From Alistipes sp. (GTDB lineage Bacteria > Bacteroidota > Bacteroidia > Bacteroidales > Rikenellaceae), in assembly GCA_021202985.1 (NCBI GenBank), contig JAJQCA010000076.1, forward strand, positions 1-57,378: a stretch of 57,378 bases of DNA. The letters are read 5' to 3'. The notes under the pieces were generated by a model. That model was not told the origin of the DNA. It did not search any database and worked only from the letters and a program-made list of their open reading frames with translations. Shown here piece by piece: positions 33,973 to 42,537 of this stretch. The translations under genes and the position numbers were made by a program. The stretch's first letter is position 1; each line of letters starts with the position of its first letter.

Positions 33973-34605
33973 CTAAAAATAATAGCCGAGGTTTACGGAT
34001 AGGTTGCCGTTATGGGCGGTACCGTATTCTTTTACTATCGACATCATACCCACACCGTACTGCAAACCGCAATAGATACGGCTGAACTTAAGCCCTGCCC
34101 CGAAATTCCATCCGATATCGCCTCTTTTCAATATGTCCCCGAAGGCATTGCCGCTTTCGGATACCTTCTCCGTGCTCCCCTGATAGGACGCCTTCTCCTC
34201 CCGCTTCAGTTTACCACCCACTCCCATCGCGAAATAAGGACCAGTATGAACCAGAACGTCCAGGGCCGGCAAAGAGAAACGGTATCCGGCATGGAGCGGT
34301 ATCTCGAGGTAATGAAGGGTAAACTTGGCTTCCGCACTATACTTTATTCCAGATACGGAGACGCTCTCCGAGTTCTTGGCTCCCTTCATCGAGTAGAGAA
34401 GACCGGTCTGCACGAAGAATTTCCCGGCCGGGTGGATATCCGCCAGCACACCGGCGTTGAACCCGGCCTTAAGCCCGGCATCCACGTCTTTGCCGAAAAA
34501 GTGGGAGGTATTGAGGCCCAGCCTCAGGTTAAGGTCGACGTTCTGCGCATCCAGCGCGGCAAACGAAAACAGAATTGCTGCAATTACTACAAAAGTTTTT
34601 TTCAT
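33973..34605 (-). CDS. PorT-family outer-membrane beta-barrel protein
   Basis: A 210-residue protein with a signal peptide (MKKTFVVIAAILFSFAALDA, cut near AQN) and alternating hydrophobic strands typical of a small eight-strand barrel of the outer-membrane beta-barrel family seen in Bacteroidetes. The C-terminus, LSVNLGYYF, has the terminal aromatic residue expected for BAM-dependent insertion. Ligand and role are unknown. I chose the ATG at 34605: the open frame extends to 34788, but that part is a different, collapsed gene region and a promoter element lies between. A strong terminator follows. Confidence 0.85.
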   Translation of the reverse strand: MKKTFVVIAAILFSFAALDAQNVDLNLRLGLNTSHFFGKDVDAGLKAGFNAGVLADIHPAGKFFVQTGLLYSMKGAKNSESVSVSGIKYSAEAKFTLHYLEIPLHAGYRFSLPALDVLVHTGPYFAMGVGGKLKREEKASYQGSTEKVSESGNAFGDILKRGDIGWNFGAGLKFSRIYCGLQYGVGMMSIVKEYGTAHNGNLSVNLGYYF

Positions 34606-34638
34606 AATATTTAATTTAGGGTTATCGATGTTATAGTT

Positions 34639-34646
34639 CAAAAGTA
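34639..34646 (-). promoter_or_regulatory. -7 promoter element for the PorT-type gene
   Basis: On the minus strand this reads TACTTTTG, a perfect TAnnTTTG, 33 bases before the ATG at 34605. It overlaps the last codons of the remnant gene upstream. Confidence 0.5.
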
Positions 34647-34687
34647 ATACGCCATGTTCAGCGACAGGTTGCCCCGGCGACCGCAAC

Positions 34688-34723
34688 GGCGAACGGGGCG
34701 AACGGGGCGAACGGGGCGAACAG
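34688..34723. repeat. 9-bp tandem repeat, four copies
   Basis: GGCGAACGG occurs four times head to tail, the last with one mismatch. Because the unit is 9 bases, gain or loss of copies keeps the reading frame. It lies inside the collapsed barrel gene. Confidence 0.9.
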
Positions 34724-34803
34724 GCACCGGCAGAACACCCCGGGACACAAGGGGGGCAGGATACGGCGATATTCTTTTCATAATCCACGGGTTAGTTGAA
34801 TTA

Positions 34804-34835
34804 TATAAAAATGCCGGGAAATGATTCCCGGCATT
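34804..34835 (-). terminator. terminator of adk
   Basis: AATGCCGGGAA (34810-34820) pairs perfectly with TTCCCGGCATT (34825-34835). A T-rich stretch follows on the minus strand, 34 bases after the adk stop. Confidence 0.88.
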
Positions 34836-34868
34836 AATATAACAAAAATATCCTGAAAAGGCCTGAAA

Positions 34869-35444
34869 TCACAAATATTTATCCACCACGGCGCAGATAC
34901 GTGCCTCTATCTCCCCGACCGTTCCCGTGCCGTCGACGGCGACGTACTTGTTTTGAGCGTCGTAATACCGTGCCACGACCTCCGTCACCTCGTGGTAGAT
35001 CCTGATACGGTTGCGGATTACCTGCTCGTCCGAGTCGTCGGCCCGGCCGCTGTCGCGACCGCGCAGCAGAAGCCTCTCCGCCAGTACGTCCTCCGGCACT
35101 TCGAGCGAGAGCATGAAATCCACCGGCGTCGAGTGCCGTTGCATCAGTTTGTCGAACTCTTCAGCCTGGCGCACGGTGCGCGGAAAGCCGTCGAAAATAT
35201 TCCCCACCGGGTTTTTCCGCCGCGCGATGTAATCGGCCACCATGTCGATGACCAGTTCGTCGGGGGCCAGCTCGCCGCGCGCGATATAGCCCTCCATACT
35301 CACACCCATAGGGGTCGACCTTGCGATTTCGTCCCTTATGACCTCTCCCGTGGAAATATGGCCCAAACCGTATTTCCCCACCAGCCTGGCCGCCTGCGTA
35401 CCCTTTCCCGCTCCCGGCGCGCCGAATAATACTATATTAAGCAT
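34869..35444 (-). CDS. adk: adenylate kinase
   Basis: A 191-residue cytoplasmic P-loop kinase that interconverts ATP, AMP and ADP. The P-loop is GAPGAGKGTQAARL (about residues 8-21). AMP-binding residues lie in HISTGEVIRDE (about 34-44), and DGFPRTVRQAEEFD (about 84-97) is the core signature. The lid is short (GRDSGRADDSDE region), giving a short-type enzyme, which explains the length below that of E. coli Adk (214). It is divergent from thiL, with its own promoter. Confidence 0.97.
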   Translation of the reverse strand: MLNIVLFGAPGAGKGTQAARLVGKYGLGHISTGEVIRDEIARSTPMGVSMEGYIARGELAPDELVIDMVADYIARRKNPVGNIFDGFPRTVRQAEEFDKLMQRHSTPVDFMLSLEVPEDVLAERLLLRGRDSGRADDSDEQVIRNRIRIYHEVTEVVARYYDAQNKYVAVDGTGTVGEIEARICAVVDKYL

Positions 35445-35510
35445 CTTTGCGAGTTATCTCCCGGACCGAAAGCGCCCCGGCGCCCGGTCCCTTTAAATTT
35501 AAGCAAGCGA

Positions 35511-35518
35511 CAAAATTA
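35511..35518 (-). promoter_or_regulatory. -7 promoter element for adk
   Basis: On the minus strand this reads TAATTTTG, a perfect TAnnTTTG, 66 bases before the adk ATG. Confidence 0.55.
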
Positions 35519-35548
35519 TGCATTATTTTTTTCGGGGCAAAAGAAAAC

Positions 35549-35556
35549 CTAACTTT
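35549..35556 (+). promoter_or_regulatory. -7 promoter element for thiL
   Basis: TAACTTTG, a perfect TAnnTTTG, lies 24 bases before the ATG at 35581. A second match, TAATTTTG at 35560-35567, would give an almost leaderless message. An ATG at 35518 lies upstream of both and is unlikely to be used. Confidence 0.6.
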
Positions 35557-35580
35557 GTGGTAATTTTGACAAATCGACCG

Positions 35581-36618
35581 ATGGAAGAAAAAAAACGCAC
35601 CGAGATAGCCCGTCTGGGCGAATTCGGCCTTATCGAGAAGCTGACCGGCAACTTTTACCTCAACAATAACTCCACGAAAACCGGGGTGGGCGACGACGCG
35701 GCCGTTCTCGACACGGCGGCCGACGGTGCGGACCGGTACACGCTCCTCTCTACCGACATGTTGCTCGAAGGCGTGGATTTCGATCTGGTGTATTTCCCGC
35801 TGAAGCATCTCGGGTACAAAGCCGTGGTGGTGGGAATCAACGACATACTGGCTATGAACGGCCAGCCCAAACAACTGACTGTCTCGCTCGGCGTATCCTC
35901 TAAAATCAGCGTGGAGCAGCTCGAAGAGTTGTACGAGGGCATCCATGCCGCATGCGCCGATTACGGGGTGGACCTGGTGGGCGGCGATACGAGGGCGTCG
36001 GTAAACGGGCTGGTGATATCCGTCACGGTGGCCGGAAGCATCGCCCGTGACGCGGTGGTGTTCCGCAGTGGCGCACGGCCGAACGATCTGGTTTGTATCA
36101 CGGGCGACCTCGGTTCGGCCTACATGGGCCTCCATCTGCTCGAAAGGGAAAAACGGGCGCTGGACGGCCATCCCGACCCGCAGCCCGACTTCAAAGGCTA
36201 CGAATACCTGCTGCGGCGCCAGTTGAAGCCGGCCGCAAGGCTGGATATCGTAGAGACGCTGGCGGAAAACGGTCTGGTACCGACCTCGATGATCGACCTC
36301 TCGGACGGACTCGCGTCGGACCTGCTGCAAATCTGTAAAAGCTCCGACTGCGGCGCGCGCATCTATCTGGACCGCATACCGATTGCCCGCGAAACATACG
36401 ATCTGTGCGAGAAGATGAATATCGACCCCGTGGTCGCCGCCCTCAACGGCGGAGACGACCACGAGCTGCTCTTTACCGTGCCGCTCGAAAAGCAGGACCT
36501 AATATCCAAAGTTGGCGGCATAGACGTGATAGGCCATATCACGGCGGCGAACACCGGTGCGATGCTCGTAACGCCCGACGGCGGCGAGATACCCATAACG
36601 GCCCCGGCCATAGGTTAG
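35581..36618 (+). CDS. thiL: thiamine-monophosphate kinase
   Basis: A 345-residue enzyme of the PurM-like ATP-binding superfamily that phosphorylates thiamine monophosphate to the active cofactor thiamine diphosphate. Family marks are LGEFGLIEKL at the start, GVGDDAAVLD (about residues 35-44, metal-binding Asp), TDMLLEGVDFDL (about 58-69), VGGDTRAS (about 134-141) and SMIDLSDGLASDLLQI (about 237-252). The ATG at 35581 follows the promoter and gives the normal length. Confidence 0.95.
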   Translation: MEEKKRTEIARLGEFGLIEKLTGNFYLNNNSTKTGVGDDAAVLDTAADGADRYTLLSTDMLLEGVDFDLVYFPLKHLGYKAVVVGINDILAMNGQPKQLTVSLGVSSKISVEQLEELYEGIHAACADYGVDLVGGDTRASVNGLVISVTVAGSIARDAVVFRSGARPNDLVCITGDLGSAYMGLHLLEREKRALDGHPDPQPDFKGYEYLLRRQLKPAARLDIVETLAENGLVPTSMIDLSDGLASDLLQICKSSDCGARIYLDRIPIARETYDLCEKMNIDPVVAALNGGDDHELLFTVPLEKQDLISKVGGIDVIGHITAANTGAMLVTPDGGEIPITAPAIG

Positions 36619-36649
36619 TAATTATGCGGTCATTTAGTTCGCTACGGGC

Positions 36650-37039
36650 ATGAAGGCCGGGAGGTACAGCGGCACTCTCCTGACCGCGACGGGACTATTG
36701 CACATAACGGTGGTGGCCCTGTTGTACGGGGATATCCTCATGGGAATTATATTCGACGGCCTTTACGACGCTATCGGCAATAATCCGGCCCGTGCGGCCG
36801 CGTTATGGAATTTTACGGTAGGCCTCTTACTCGTGATATGGGGGATTACCCTGCAATATTATCAAAACCGGACCCGAAAACCCGCGCCGCTTTTCACCGG
36901 ATACTTTTTATTGGCCTTCGCGGTACTTTTCTGCATTGCAATGCCCCGGTCGGGTGGCTGGTTGTTTATTCCGCAGGCGCTGATTATAATTGCGGCAAAC
37001 AGGAAATACCGTCCGGTTTCGGAAAAATCAAAATCTTAG
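36650..37039 (+). CDS. DUF6463-like four-helix membrane protein
   Basis: A 129-residue protein with four hydrophobic helices (about residues 8-30, 47-66, 81-98 and 102-118). GLLHITVVALLYGDIL near the start and ALWNFTVGLLLVIWG in the second helix resemble a small membrane-protein family I know as DUF6463. Its role is unknown. The gene lies 31 bases after thiL on the same strand and ends 8 bases before the likely start of the YgiQ-type gene, so the three may share a transcript. Confidence 0.72.
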   Translation: MKAGRYSGTLLTATGLLHITVVALLYGDILMGIIFDGLYDAIGNNPARAAALWNFTVGLLLVIWGITLQYYQNRTRKPAPLFTGYFLLAFAVLFCIAMPRSGGWLFIPQALIIIAANRKYRPVSEKSKS

Positions 37040-37047
37040 ACAATCAG

Positions 37048-39039
37048 GTGAACGCGGCAACCAAAGATAATTTCCGTTGGCTTCCGACCTCCGTACGGGA
37101 GGTCCGTGAGCGCGGTTGGGACCAACTGGACATTATCCTGTTCAGCGGGGACGCCTATGTCGACCACCCGTCGTTCGGCCCGGCCGTGGTGGGCCGGATG
37201 CTGGAGGCCGAAGGTTACAGGGTGGCGATAGTGCCGCAGCCCAACTGGCAGGACGACCTGCGCGATTTCCGTAAGCTCGGCCCCCCGAGGATGTTCTTCG
37301 GCGTGACGGCGGGCAATATGGACTCGATGGTGAACCACTACACGGCCAACAAGCGCCTGCGGAGTGACGACGCCTACACTCCGGGCGGCAAGGCGGGCTT
37401 CAGGCCCGACTATGCGGTTACGGTCTATACCCGTATACTGAAGCGGCTCTACCCGCACATACCGGTCGTCGCCGGAGGTATCGAGGCGTCGCTGCGGCGG
37501 CTGGCCCATTACGACTACTGGAGCGACACGGTGAAACCTTCCGTACTGCTTGACAGCGGGGCCGACCTCGTAATATACGGAATGGCGGACAAGGTACTGG
37601 CCGAGGTGGCCCGCGCGATGAAGAACGGCTTCAACGCCAAGCTCCTGCGTGGTATCCGCCAGGTGGCGTTCCTCGCCGACGACGCCTATGCCGGCCGCCT
37701 GCCGGCGGAGCGTACGCTGCTTCTGGAGCCGTACGCCAAAACGGCTACGGATAAGAGTGCGTTCGCGCGCAATTTCACACTTATAGAGACCGAGTCCAAC
37801 CGGCTGGAGCCGGACCGTACCATCGTGGAGGAATACCCCGGCGGCAGGTTCGTGGTGGTAAACCCGCCCTACGCCCGTCTAACCGCCGAAGAGATCGACC
37901 GCGGGTTTGACCTGCCCTATACCCGCCTCCCCCACCCGCGATCCCGGGGCAAAGGTGATATCCCGGCCTACGAGATGATAAAGCACTCGGTTAATATCCA
38001 CCGCGGCTGTTTCGGCGGGTGCAGTTTCTGCACCATTTCGGCGCATCAGGGTAAGTTCGTAAGCAGCCGGTCGGAGCGCTCCATACTGGAGGAAGTGCGT
38101 AAGGTTGCGGCGATGCCCGATTTCAAAGGCTACCTGTCGGACGTGGGCGGCCCCTCGGCCAACATGTACGGCATGCGTGGCCGCGACGAGTCGTGGTGTG
38201 CTCTATGCAAACGCCCCTCGTGTCTCTACCCGGCCCTCTGCCGTAACCTCGATAACTCCCACGCCCCGCTGCTGGACCTTTACGCTAAAATAAGGCAGGT
38301 GGCCGGTATTAAGAAGGCGTTTATCGGAAGCGGCATACGCTATGACCTCTTCGACCGGCGCCACGGCGGACGGTACCTGCGCGAGGTGGTGGTCAACCAC
38401 ACCTCGGGACGGCTGAAAGTCGCCCCGGAGCACACCGAGGAGCGGGTGCTTGCACTGATGCGTAAACCGCAGTTCTCCCGGTTCGAGGAGCTTACCCGAA
38501 GTTTTCGGAAAATATGCGAGACGGAAGGGCTTAAATACCGCCTTATTCCCTACTTTATTTCGAGCCATCCGGGATGTACGGAAGATGATATGAAGGCCCT
38601 TTCGGACAAGACCCGGCGCCTGGACTTCAGGCTGGAGCAGGTGCAGGACCTTACGCCCACTCCCATGACCCTCAGTTCTGTAATGTTCCATACCGGTATC
38701 GACCCGTACACGGGTAAAAAACTTTTCGTGGCCCGTGATCAGAACGATAAGCGGAGGCAGAAAAGCTATTTTTTCGGCGCACCGTCCGCGCCCGGGGAGC
38801 CGGCTCCGGGGAGGCAGCCCCGTAAAATTCCGCATGCCTCTTCCGGCATGGCCTCGTCCGGAAGGCCCGGAAAGGGGAACAAAACGGAATCTGCGGCGGA
38901 CCCGACAACGGGAAACAGACCGGCCCAGGGCCGCCCCGGGGTCAACTCAGGGGTTAATGCGCCGCGAGCAGACCGTAAACAGGCCGCGCGAGGCGGTAAA
39001 GTCCGCCCCGTTGTCAGGAAGTCCGGCCGGCGAAAATGA
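37048..39039 (+). CDS. YgiQ-family radical SAM protein
   Basis: A 663-residue protein of the YgiQ family (uncharacterised radical SAM). The N-terminal domain starts WLPTSVREVRERGWDQLDII and contains FSGDAYVDHPSFG (about residues 34-46), VVAGGIEASLRR and ADLVIYGMADK. The [4Fe-4S] motif is CFGGCSFC (CX3CX2C, Cys at about 321, 325 and 328). The C-terminal part has PEHTEERVLALMRKP and YTGKKLFVARDQNDKRRQK. The last 75 residues are low complexity, rich in Pro, Gly, Arg and Lys. No good ATG fits: GTG at 37048 is the first start after the upstream gene's stop. The reaction is unknown. Confidence 0.88.
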   Translation: MNAATKDNFRWLPTSVREVRERGWDQLDIILFSGDAYVDHPSFGPAVVGRMLEAEGYRVAIVPQPNWQDDLRDFRKLGPPRMFFGVTAGNMDSMVNHYTANKRLRSDDAYTPGGKAGFRPDYAVTVYTRILKRLYPHIPVVAGGIEASLRRLAHYDYWSDTVKPSVLLDSGADLVIYGMADKVLAEVARAMKNGFNAKLLRGIRQVAFLADDAYAGRLPAERTLLLEPYAKTATDKSAFARNFTLIETESNRLEPDRTIVEEYPGGRFVVVNPPYARLTAEEIDRGFDLPYTRLPHPRSRGKGDIPAYEMIKHSVNIHRGCFGGCSFCTISAHQGKFVSSRSERSILEEVRKVAAMPDFKGYLSDVGGPSANMYGMRGRDESWCALCKRPSCLYPALCRNLDNSHAPLLDLYAKIRQVAGIKKAFIGSGIRYDLFDRRHGGRYLREVVVNHTSGRLKVAPEHTEERVLALMRKPQFSRFEELTRSFRKICETEGLKYRLIPYFISSHPGCTEDDMKALSDKTRRLDFRLEQVQDLTPTPMTLSSVMFHTGIDPYTGKKLFVARDQNDKRRQKSYFFGAPSAPGEPAPGRQPRKIPHASSGMASSGRPGKGNKTESAADPTTGNRPAQGRPGVNSGVNAPRADRKQAARGGKVRPVVRKSGRRK

Positions 39040-39427
39040 GTTACTTATATACCGGTCCTTTTCTGATAAGGGTAAACTAACCGGCCGAAACCGGGCAGTC
39101 CGGAAAAAACGTGAGGAACCATATCGTTTTATTCAGAGCTTTGTCCTCCGTTCCCGTATATCTTTAGTACAATAGCTTATAAAACGGCAGATTCTTCACA
39201 CCGTGGTGGACCTGTGTATGGTATAGTACGACGCCCTGCCCGCGCTCGGAACGACATGCTTCGAGTCTCACGGCATCGTCAAACAGTCGGGTGATGCCGG
39301 AGCGGTAATTTTAATCTCCTGCCGGGCCGTTTCCCAACACGGAAAGCACCCGGTCGGGTAATCCGACCTACCCAAATACCGTAATTTCACGCGAACGGGC
39401 ACCGATATTAAGGTTACCGGGCGAGGA
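39040..39427. other. intergenic region with a decayed repeat copy
   Basis: About 390 bases with no convincing gene. At 39184-39204, ACGGCAGATTCTTCACACCGT resembles the core of the dispersed repeat seen at 8541 and 57261 (AGATTCTTC/AGATCCTTC), but it is badly decayed. Confidence 0.5.
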
Positions 39428-39466
39428 GCCAAAGAACGGCCGGCCGGAAAAATCCGGTCGGCCGTT
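39428..39466 (-). terminator. terminator of the fumarase gene
   Basis: AACGGCCGGCCGG (39435-39447) pairs with CCGGTCGGCCGTT (39454-39466) except for one position. On the minus strand it is followed by a short CTTTGG stretch with few T. It lies 20 bases after the fumarase stop. Confidence 0.65.
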
Positions 39467-39486
39467 ACCGTTGTCCCGCTAAAAGG

Positions 39487-41109
39487 CTAATGCGAACCTC
39501 CGCCGAGCACTTCGGTGAAGAAATCGTTCCCCTTGTCGTCCACGATTATGAACGCCGGGAAGTTCTCCACATATATCTTGCGTACGGCCTCCATTCCGAG
39601 TTCCGGGAAGTCGATTACCTCCACGCTCTTTATACTGTCTTTGGCGAGCACCGCCGCCGGACCGCCTATGGAACCGAGGTAAAAACCGCCGTACTTTTTG
39701 CAGGCGTCCGTCACCTGCTGGGTCCGGTTGCCTTTTGCGACCATCACGAGCGAACCCCCGGCAGCCTGGAACTGCGCCACGTACGAGTCCATACGCCCTG
39801 CCGTGGTAGGCCCGAAACTGCCCGAGGGCATCCCCTGCGGGGTCTTTGCCGGGCCGGCATAGTATACCGGATGGTTCCTCATATATTCGGGCATCGGTTG
39901 GCCGCTGTCGAGCAGTTCCTTTATCCTGGCGTGGGCGATATCGCGCGCCACCACCAGCGTACCTTTGATATTCAGGCGCGTTTTAATCGGATATTTAGAA
40001 AGGGTCTCCCTCACCTTGTCCATACCTTCGTCCAGGTCGATATCCACCGCCGGCGTCATAGCGGGCGGCTGCGCGGGCAGGAACCTCGCCGGGTTCTTCT
40101 CGAGCTGCTCGAGGAATATCCCGTCCTTTGTAATCTTGGCCTTGATGTTACGGTCGGCGCTGCAACTTACGCCCATACCTACCGGGCATGAAGCCGCGTG
40201 GCGCGGCAGGCGGATGACCCTCACGTCGTGGACGAGGTACTTCCCGCCGAACTGGGCGCCGATACCGCTCTCCTCGCAAATCCGCTTTACGCGCTCCTCC
40301 CACTCCAGGTCGCGGAAAGCGCGGCCTCCCTCGTTGCCGCACGTAGGCAGGTGGTCGAGGTAACCGGCAGAAGCCTTCTTCACCGTGGCGAGGTTCGCTT
40401 CGGCCGACGTACCGCCGATAACGATTGCCAGATGGTACGGCGGGCAGGCCGACGTACCGAGGTCCTTTATATGCTGTTTGATAAAAGCCGTCAGCGACTT
40501 CTCGTTAAGCAGGGCTTTGGTCTGCTGGTAAAGGAATGTCTTGTTACCCGAACCGCCCCCCTTGGTTACGAACAGGAATTTATATTCCATCCCCGTGGTG
40601 GCGTATAGGTCAATCTGCGCCGGGAGGTTGGTGCCGCTGTTCTTCTCGTCGAACATCGTGAAGGGTACCACCTGCGAGTAGCGGAGGTTGCGCTCCTTAT
40701 AAGTCTCATAAACGCCCCGGGATATATACTCGGCATCGTCCACGCCGGTGTACACGTCCTCGCCCTTCTTGCCGATGGCGATTGCCGTGCCCGTGTCCTG
40801 GCAGGTGGGAAGGGCCCCTTCGGCCGAAACCACCTGGTTTACCAGCAGGGTATAAGCGACAAACTTGTCGTTGTCCGAGGCCTCGGGGTCTTTCAGGATG
40901 TCGGCCACCTTTTGCAGGTGCGACGCCCTGAGGTAGAACGACACGTCGGCGAACGCCTCGCGGGAAAGCAGTTCCAGGCCGGCCGGGTCTATTTTCAATA
41001 TCTTACGCCCGTCGCATTCCAAGACCTTTACGTAATCTTTGGTAAGGAGCCTGTACTCCGTATCGTCGCCGCACAGCGGAAACGGCTCCTGGTAAATGAA
41101 TTCCGACAT
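39487..41109 (-). CDS. class I (iron-sulfur) fumarate hydratase
   Basis: A 540-residue oxygen-sensitive fumarase that interconverts fumarate and malate. Cluster-ligand cysteines are apparent in [19 protein letters not shown] (about residues 104-122), [20 protein letters not shown] (about 219-238) and [14 protein letters not shown] (about 312-325). Substrate-loop sequences [14 protein letters not shown] and [12 protein letters not shown] are present. N- and C-terminal halves are fused in one chain, as in E. coli FumA/FumB. The ATG at 41109 follows a perfect promoter element. In anaerobic Bacteroidetes it feeds the fumarate-reducing branch that leads to succinate. Confidence 0.95.
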   Translation of the reverse strand: MSEFIYQEPFPLCGDDTEYRLLTKDYVKVLECDGRKILKIDPAGLELLSREAFADVSFYLRASHLQKVADILKDPEASDNDKFVAYTLLVNQVVSAEGALPTCQDTGTAIAIGKKGEDVYTGVDDAEYISRGVYETYKERNLRYSQVVPFTMFDEKNSGTNLPAQIDLYATTGMEYKFLFVTKGGGSGNKTFLYQQTKALLNEKSLTAFIKQHIKDLGTSACPPYHLAIVIGGTSAEANLATVKKASAGYLDHLPTCGNEGGRAFRDLEWEERVKRICEESGIGAQFGGKYLVHDVRVIRLPRHAASCPVGMGVSCSADRNIKAKITKDGIFLEQLEKNPARFLPAQPPAMTPAVDIDLDEGMDKVRETLSKYPIKTRLNIKGTLVVARDIAHARIKELLDSGQPMPEYMRNHPVYYAGPAKTPQGMPSGSFGPTTAGRMDSYVAQFQAAGGSLVMVAKGNRTQQVTDACKKYGGFYLGSIGGPAAVLAKDSIKSVEVIDFPELGMEAVRKIYVENFPAFIIVDDKGNDFFTEVLGGGSH

Positions 41110-41145
41110 AATATCTGTTGTTATGAATTTCGGGTTAAAGTCTCG

Positions 41146-41153
41146 CAAATATA
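41146..41153 (-). promoter_or_regulatory. -7 promoter element for the fumarase gene
   Basis: On the minus strand this reads TATATTTG, a perfect TAnnTTTG, 36 bases before the ATG at 41109. It rules against the longer frame that starts at 41148. Confidence 0.6.
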
Positions 41154-41415
41154 ACTATTTCCTTTCGATTGTTAGCCGGATAACAACATTATTTTCTACC
41201 TGCTCCGGCGGGCCGTGGCCGCCCGTCTTCCCGGCATTATATCAGCTCCGTCCCGTACCCAGGGGGAAACCTTCCGGCCGGGGAGAGTATCGTGCATTCC
41301 GCGAGACGGCATCACAACGAAGCCGATAAACGAAACACTCCGCACACCACCCGCCCGGTTTTTTCTATTATCGCAAATATCGACCGATGCATAGTCGCGG
41401 CAATGGAATAACGAT

Positions 41416-41423
41416 TACTTTTG
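41416..41423 (+). promoter_or_regulatory. -7 promoter element for the lipoprotein gene at 41484
   Basis: TACTTTTG, a perfect TAnnTTTG, lies 60 bases before the ATG at 41484. Confidence 0.5.
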
Positions 41424-41483
41424 CCCTGTTTACCGCCCCTTCAATTTAATCACCCTTCCTGCAAAGTCGGGATTAAACTATTT

Positions 41484-42368
41484 ATGACCAAATTTAAATT
41501 GATTATGGCCGCTCTGGCCGTAACCCTCGCTTCCTGCGGGGAACCCGCTAAAGGCCCGGAATATCCGGAACTGAATGAATCTTTCACCGTCGAATTAAAA
41601 GATACTTCTCCGACGTTTCCCCCGGAGGGCGGGAAGATTATTCTCGAACTGGAATCCTATGTTACTAAACCGCCCGGAAATGGGCGTACCCCGAAGGAGG
41701 AAAAACTGCCGGTAATCCCCGACGGCGTATCCGCCCGGATGGAGGGAGGGTCTTTCTCGATAATCGCCGTTCGCAACGGGAATAACTCCACCTGTATCGA
41801 CCTGGAAGCCGGGCTGAATACGACGGGAGAGGTTAAGCGCGATGTAGTCGTTATCGAGGTCGCATACGGCTCGGAGATTGTCGTAAAGAAGGTGGATTTA
41901 ATACAGCTAAAAGGAGACGTTACGGTTAAGAGAGCTATACGGTGTTCAACAGCCGGTCCGGTTGAAATACCGGCAGAAGGAGGAACGTTCGGGATACCGT
42001 TCCGGTCGGTCACGGAGATTTTTATCGACGGGGAGCTAAAAGAAACGGCCCCCTCCGATTTGAAAGGCCTTCATTTCGAGTGGGTGGAAGTAAATTCCGC
42101 TGCGGTCCACACTGCAGGGTGTTCCAAAAACGGGACGGAGCCCGGGGATTACCTGATCACCTACACCGCCGAAGGGCCTTATAATCTCGACCACTGGTGG
42201 ACAGGTGGCCGGGAATATTATGTCGAGACAAAATCATACGTCAGGATTTTTCAGACGGGCGATACGGACGACCTTTTGAAAATCGAATTTATCCATCCGC
42301 AAACCCCGGGAGAAGAGTATTATTACGGCCGAAGCTCATTTTACCACCGTACACCGCTGGATGAATAA
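41484..42368 (+). CDS. predicted lipoprotein, function unknown
   Basis: A 294-residue protein with a lipoprotein signal (MTKFKLIMAALAVTLASC, lipobox LASC, Cys at 18). The mature part is rich in beta-strand-forming sequence and may hold two Ig-like or BACON-like modules: one around residues 30-155 with FPPEGGKIILELES, and one around 165-270 with EIPAEGGTFGIPFRS. The two EGG-containing openings look like a repeated domain start. The gene stands alone with its own promoter. Likely anchored in the outer membrane. The ligand is unknown. Confidence 0.75.
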   Translation: MTKFKLIMAALAVTLASCGEPAKGPEYPELNESFTVELKDTSPTFPPEGGKIILELESYVTKPPGNGRTPKEEKLPVIPDGVSARMEGGSFSIIAVRNGNNSTCIDLEAGLNTTGEVKRDVVVIEVAYGSEIVVKKVDLIQLKGDVTVKRAIRCSTAGPVEIPAEGGTFGIPFRSVTEIFIDGELKETAPSDLKGLHFEWVEVNSAAVHTAGCSKNGTEPGDYLITYTAEGPYNLDHWWTGGREYYVETKSYVRIFQTGDTDDLLKIEFIHPQTPGEEYYYGRSSFYHRTPLDE

Positions 42369-42440
42369 GGCACTTCATCCGTTTAGGTATAGGCCGTTAA
42401 GTTAACCGGGCCGGTGAGTTGCTTTTCCCGTGAAATTTCA

Positions 42441-42448
42441 TATTTTTG
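42441..42448 (+). promoter_or_regulatory. -7 promoter element for the aldolase gene
   Basis: TATTTTTG, a perfect TAnnTTTG, lies 89 bases before the ATG at 42538. It lies downstream of an in-frame ATG at 42430, which therefore is not the start. Confidence 0.6.
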
Positions 42449-42537
42449 TAAAATATTTAAAAACAGCCGCAGGAGCTATTCCACGGCCGGCCGGCGCGCC
42501 CGGTTTTCGTTTCGGTAACCTATTAAACTATATTGTC

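Larger units (their letters stand above)
34638..34781 (-). pseudogene. internally deleted remnant of a second PorT-type gene
   Basis: A 47-codon frame from an ATG at 34781 (MKRISPYPAP) to a TGA at 34638. Its last 10 residues, NLSLNMAYYF, match the end of the neighbouring barrel protein (NLSVNLGYYF), and its start context ATTATGAAAA matches that gene's start. The middle of the protein is missing and is replaced by an in-frame 9-base repeat coding for Val-Arg-Pro. This looks like a duplicate that collapsed by internal deletion. It could instead be a tiny expressed gene, but it has no recognisable domain. Its final codons TAC TTT TGA also form the promoter element of the intact gene. Confidence 0.6.

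Noticed and set aside
34606-34788. Upstream extension of the PorT-type protein with Ser-Pro-Arg repeats
   Set aside because: It reads the collapsed upstream gene in the wrong frame; the signal peptide and promoter place the true start at 34605.
36805-37047. N-terminal extension of the YgiQ-type protein
   Set aside because: It overlaps the DUF6463-like gene in another frame and lacks family sequence; conserved residues begin just after 37048.
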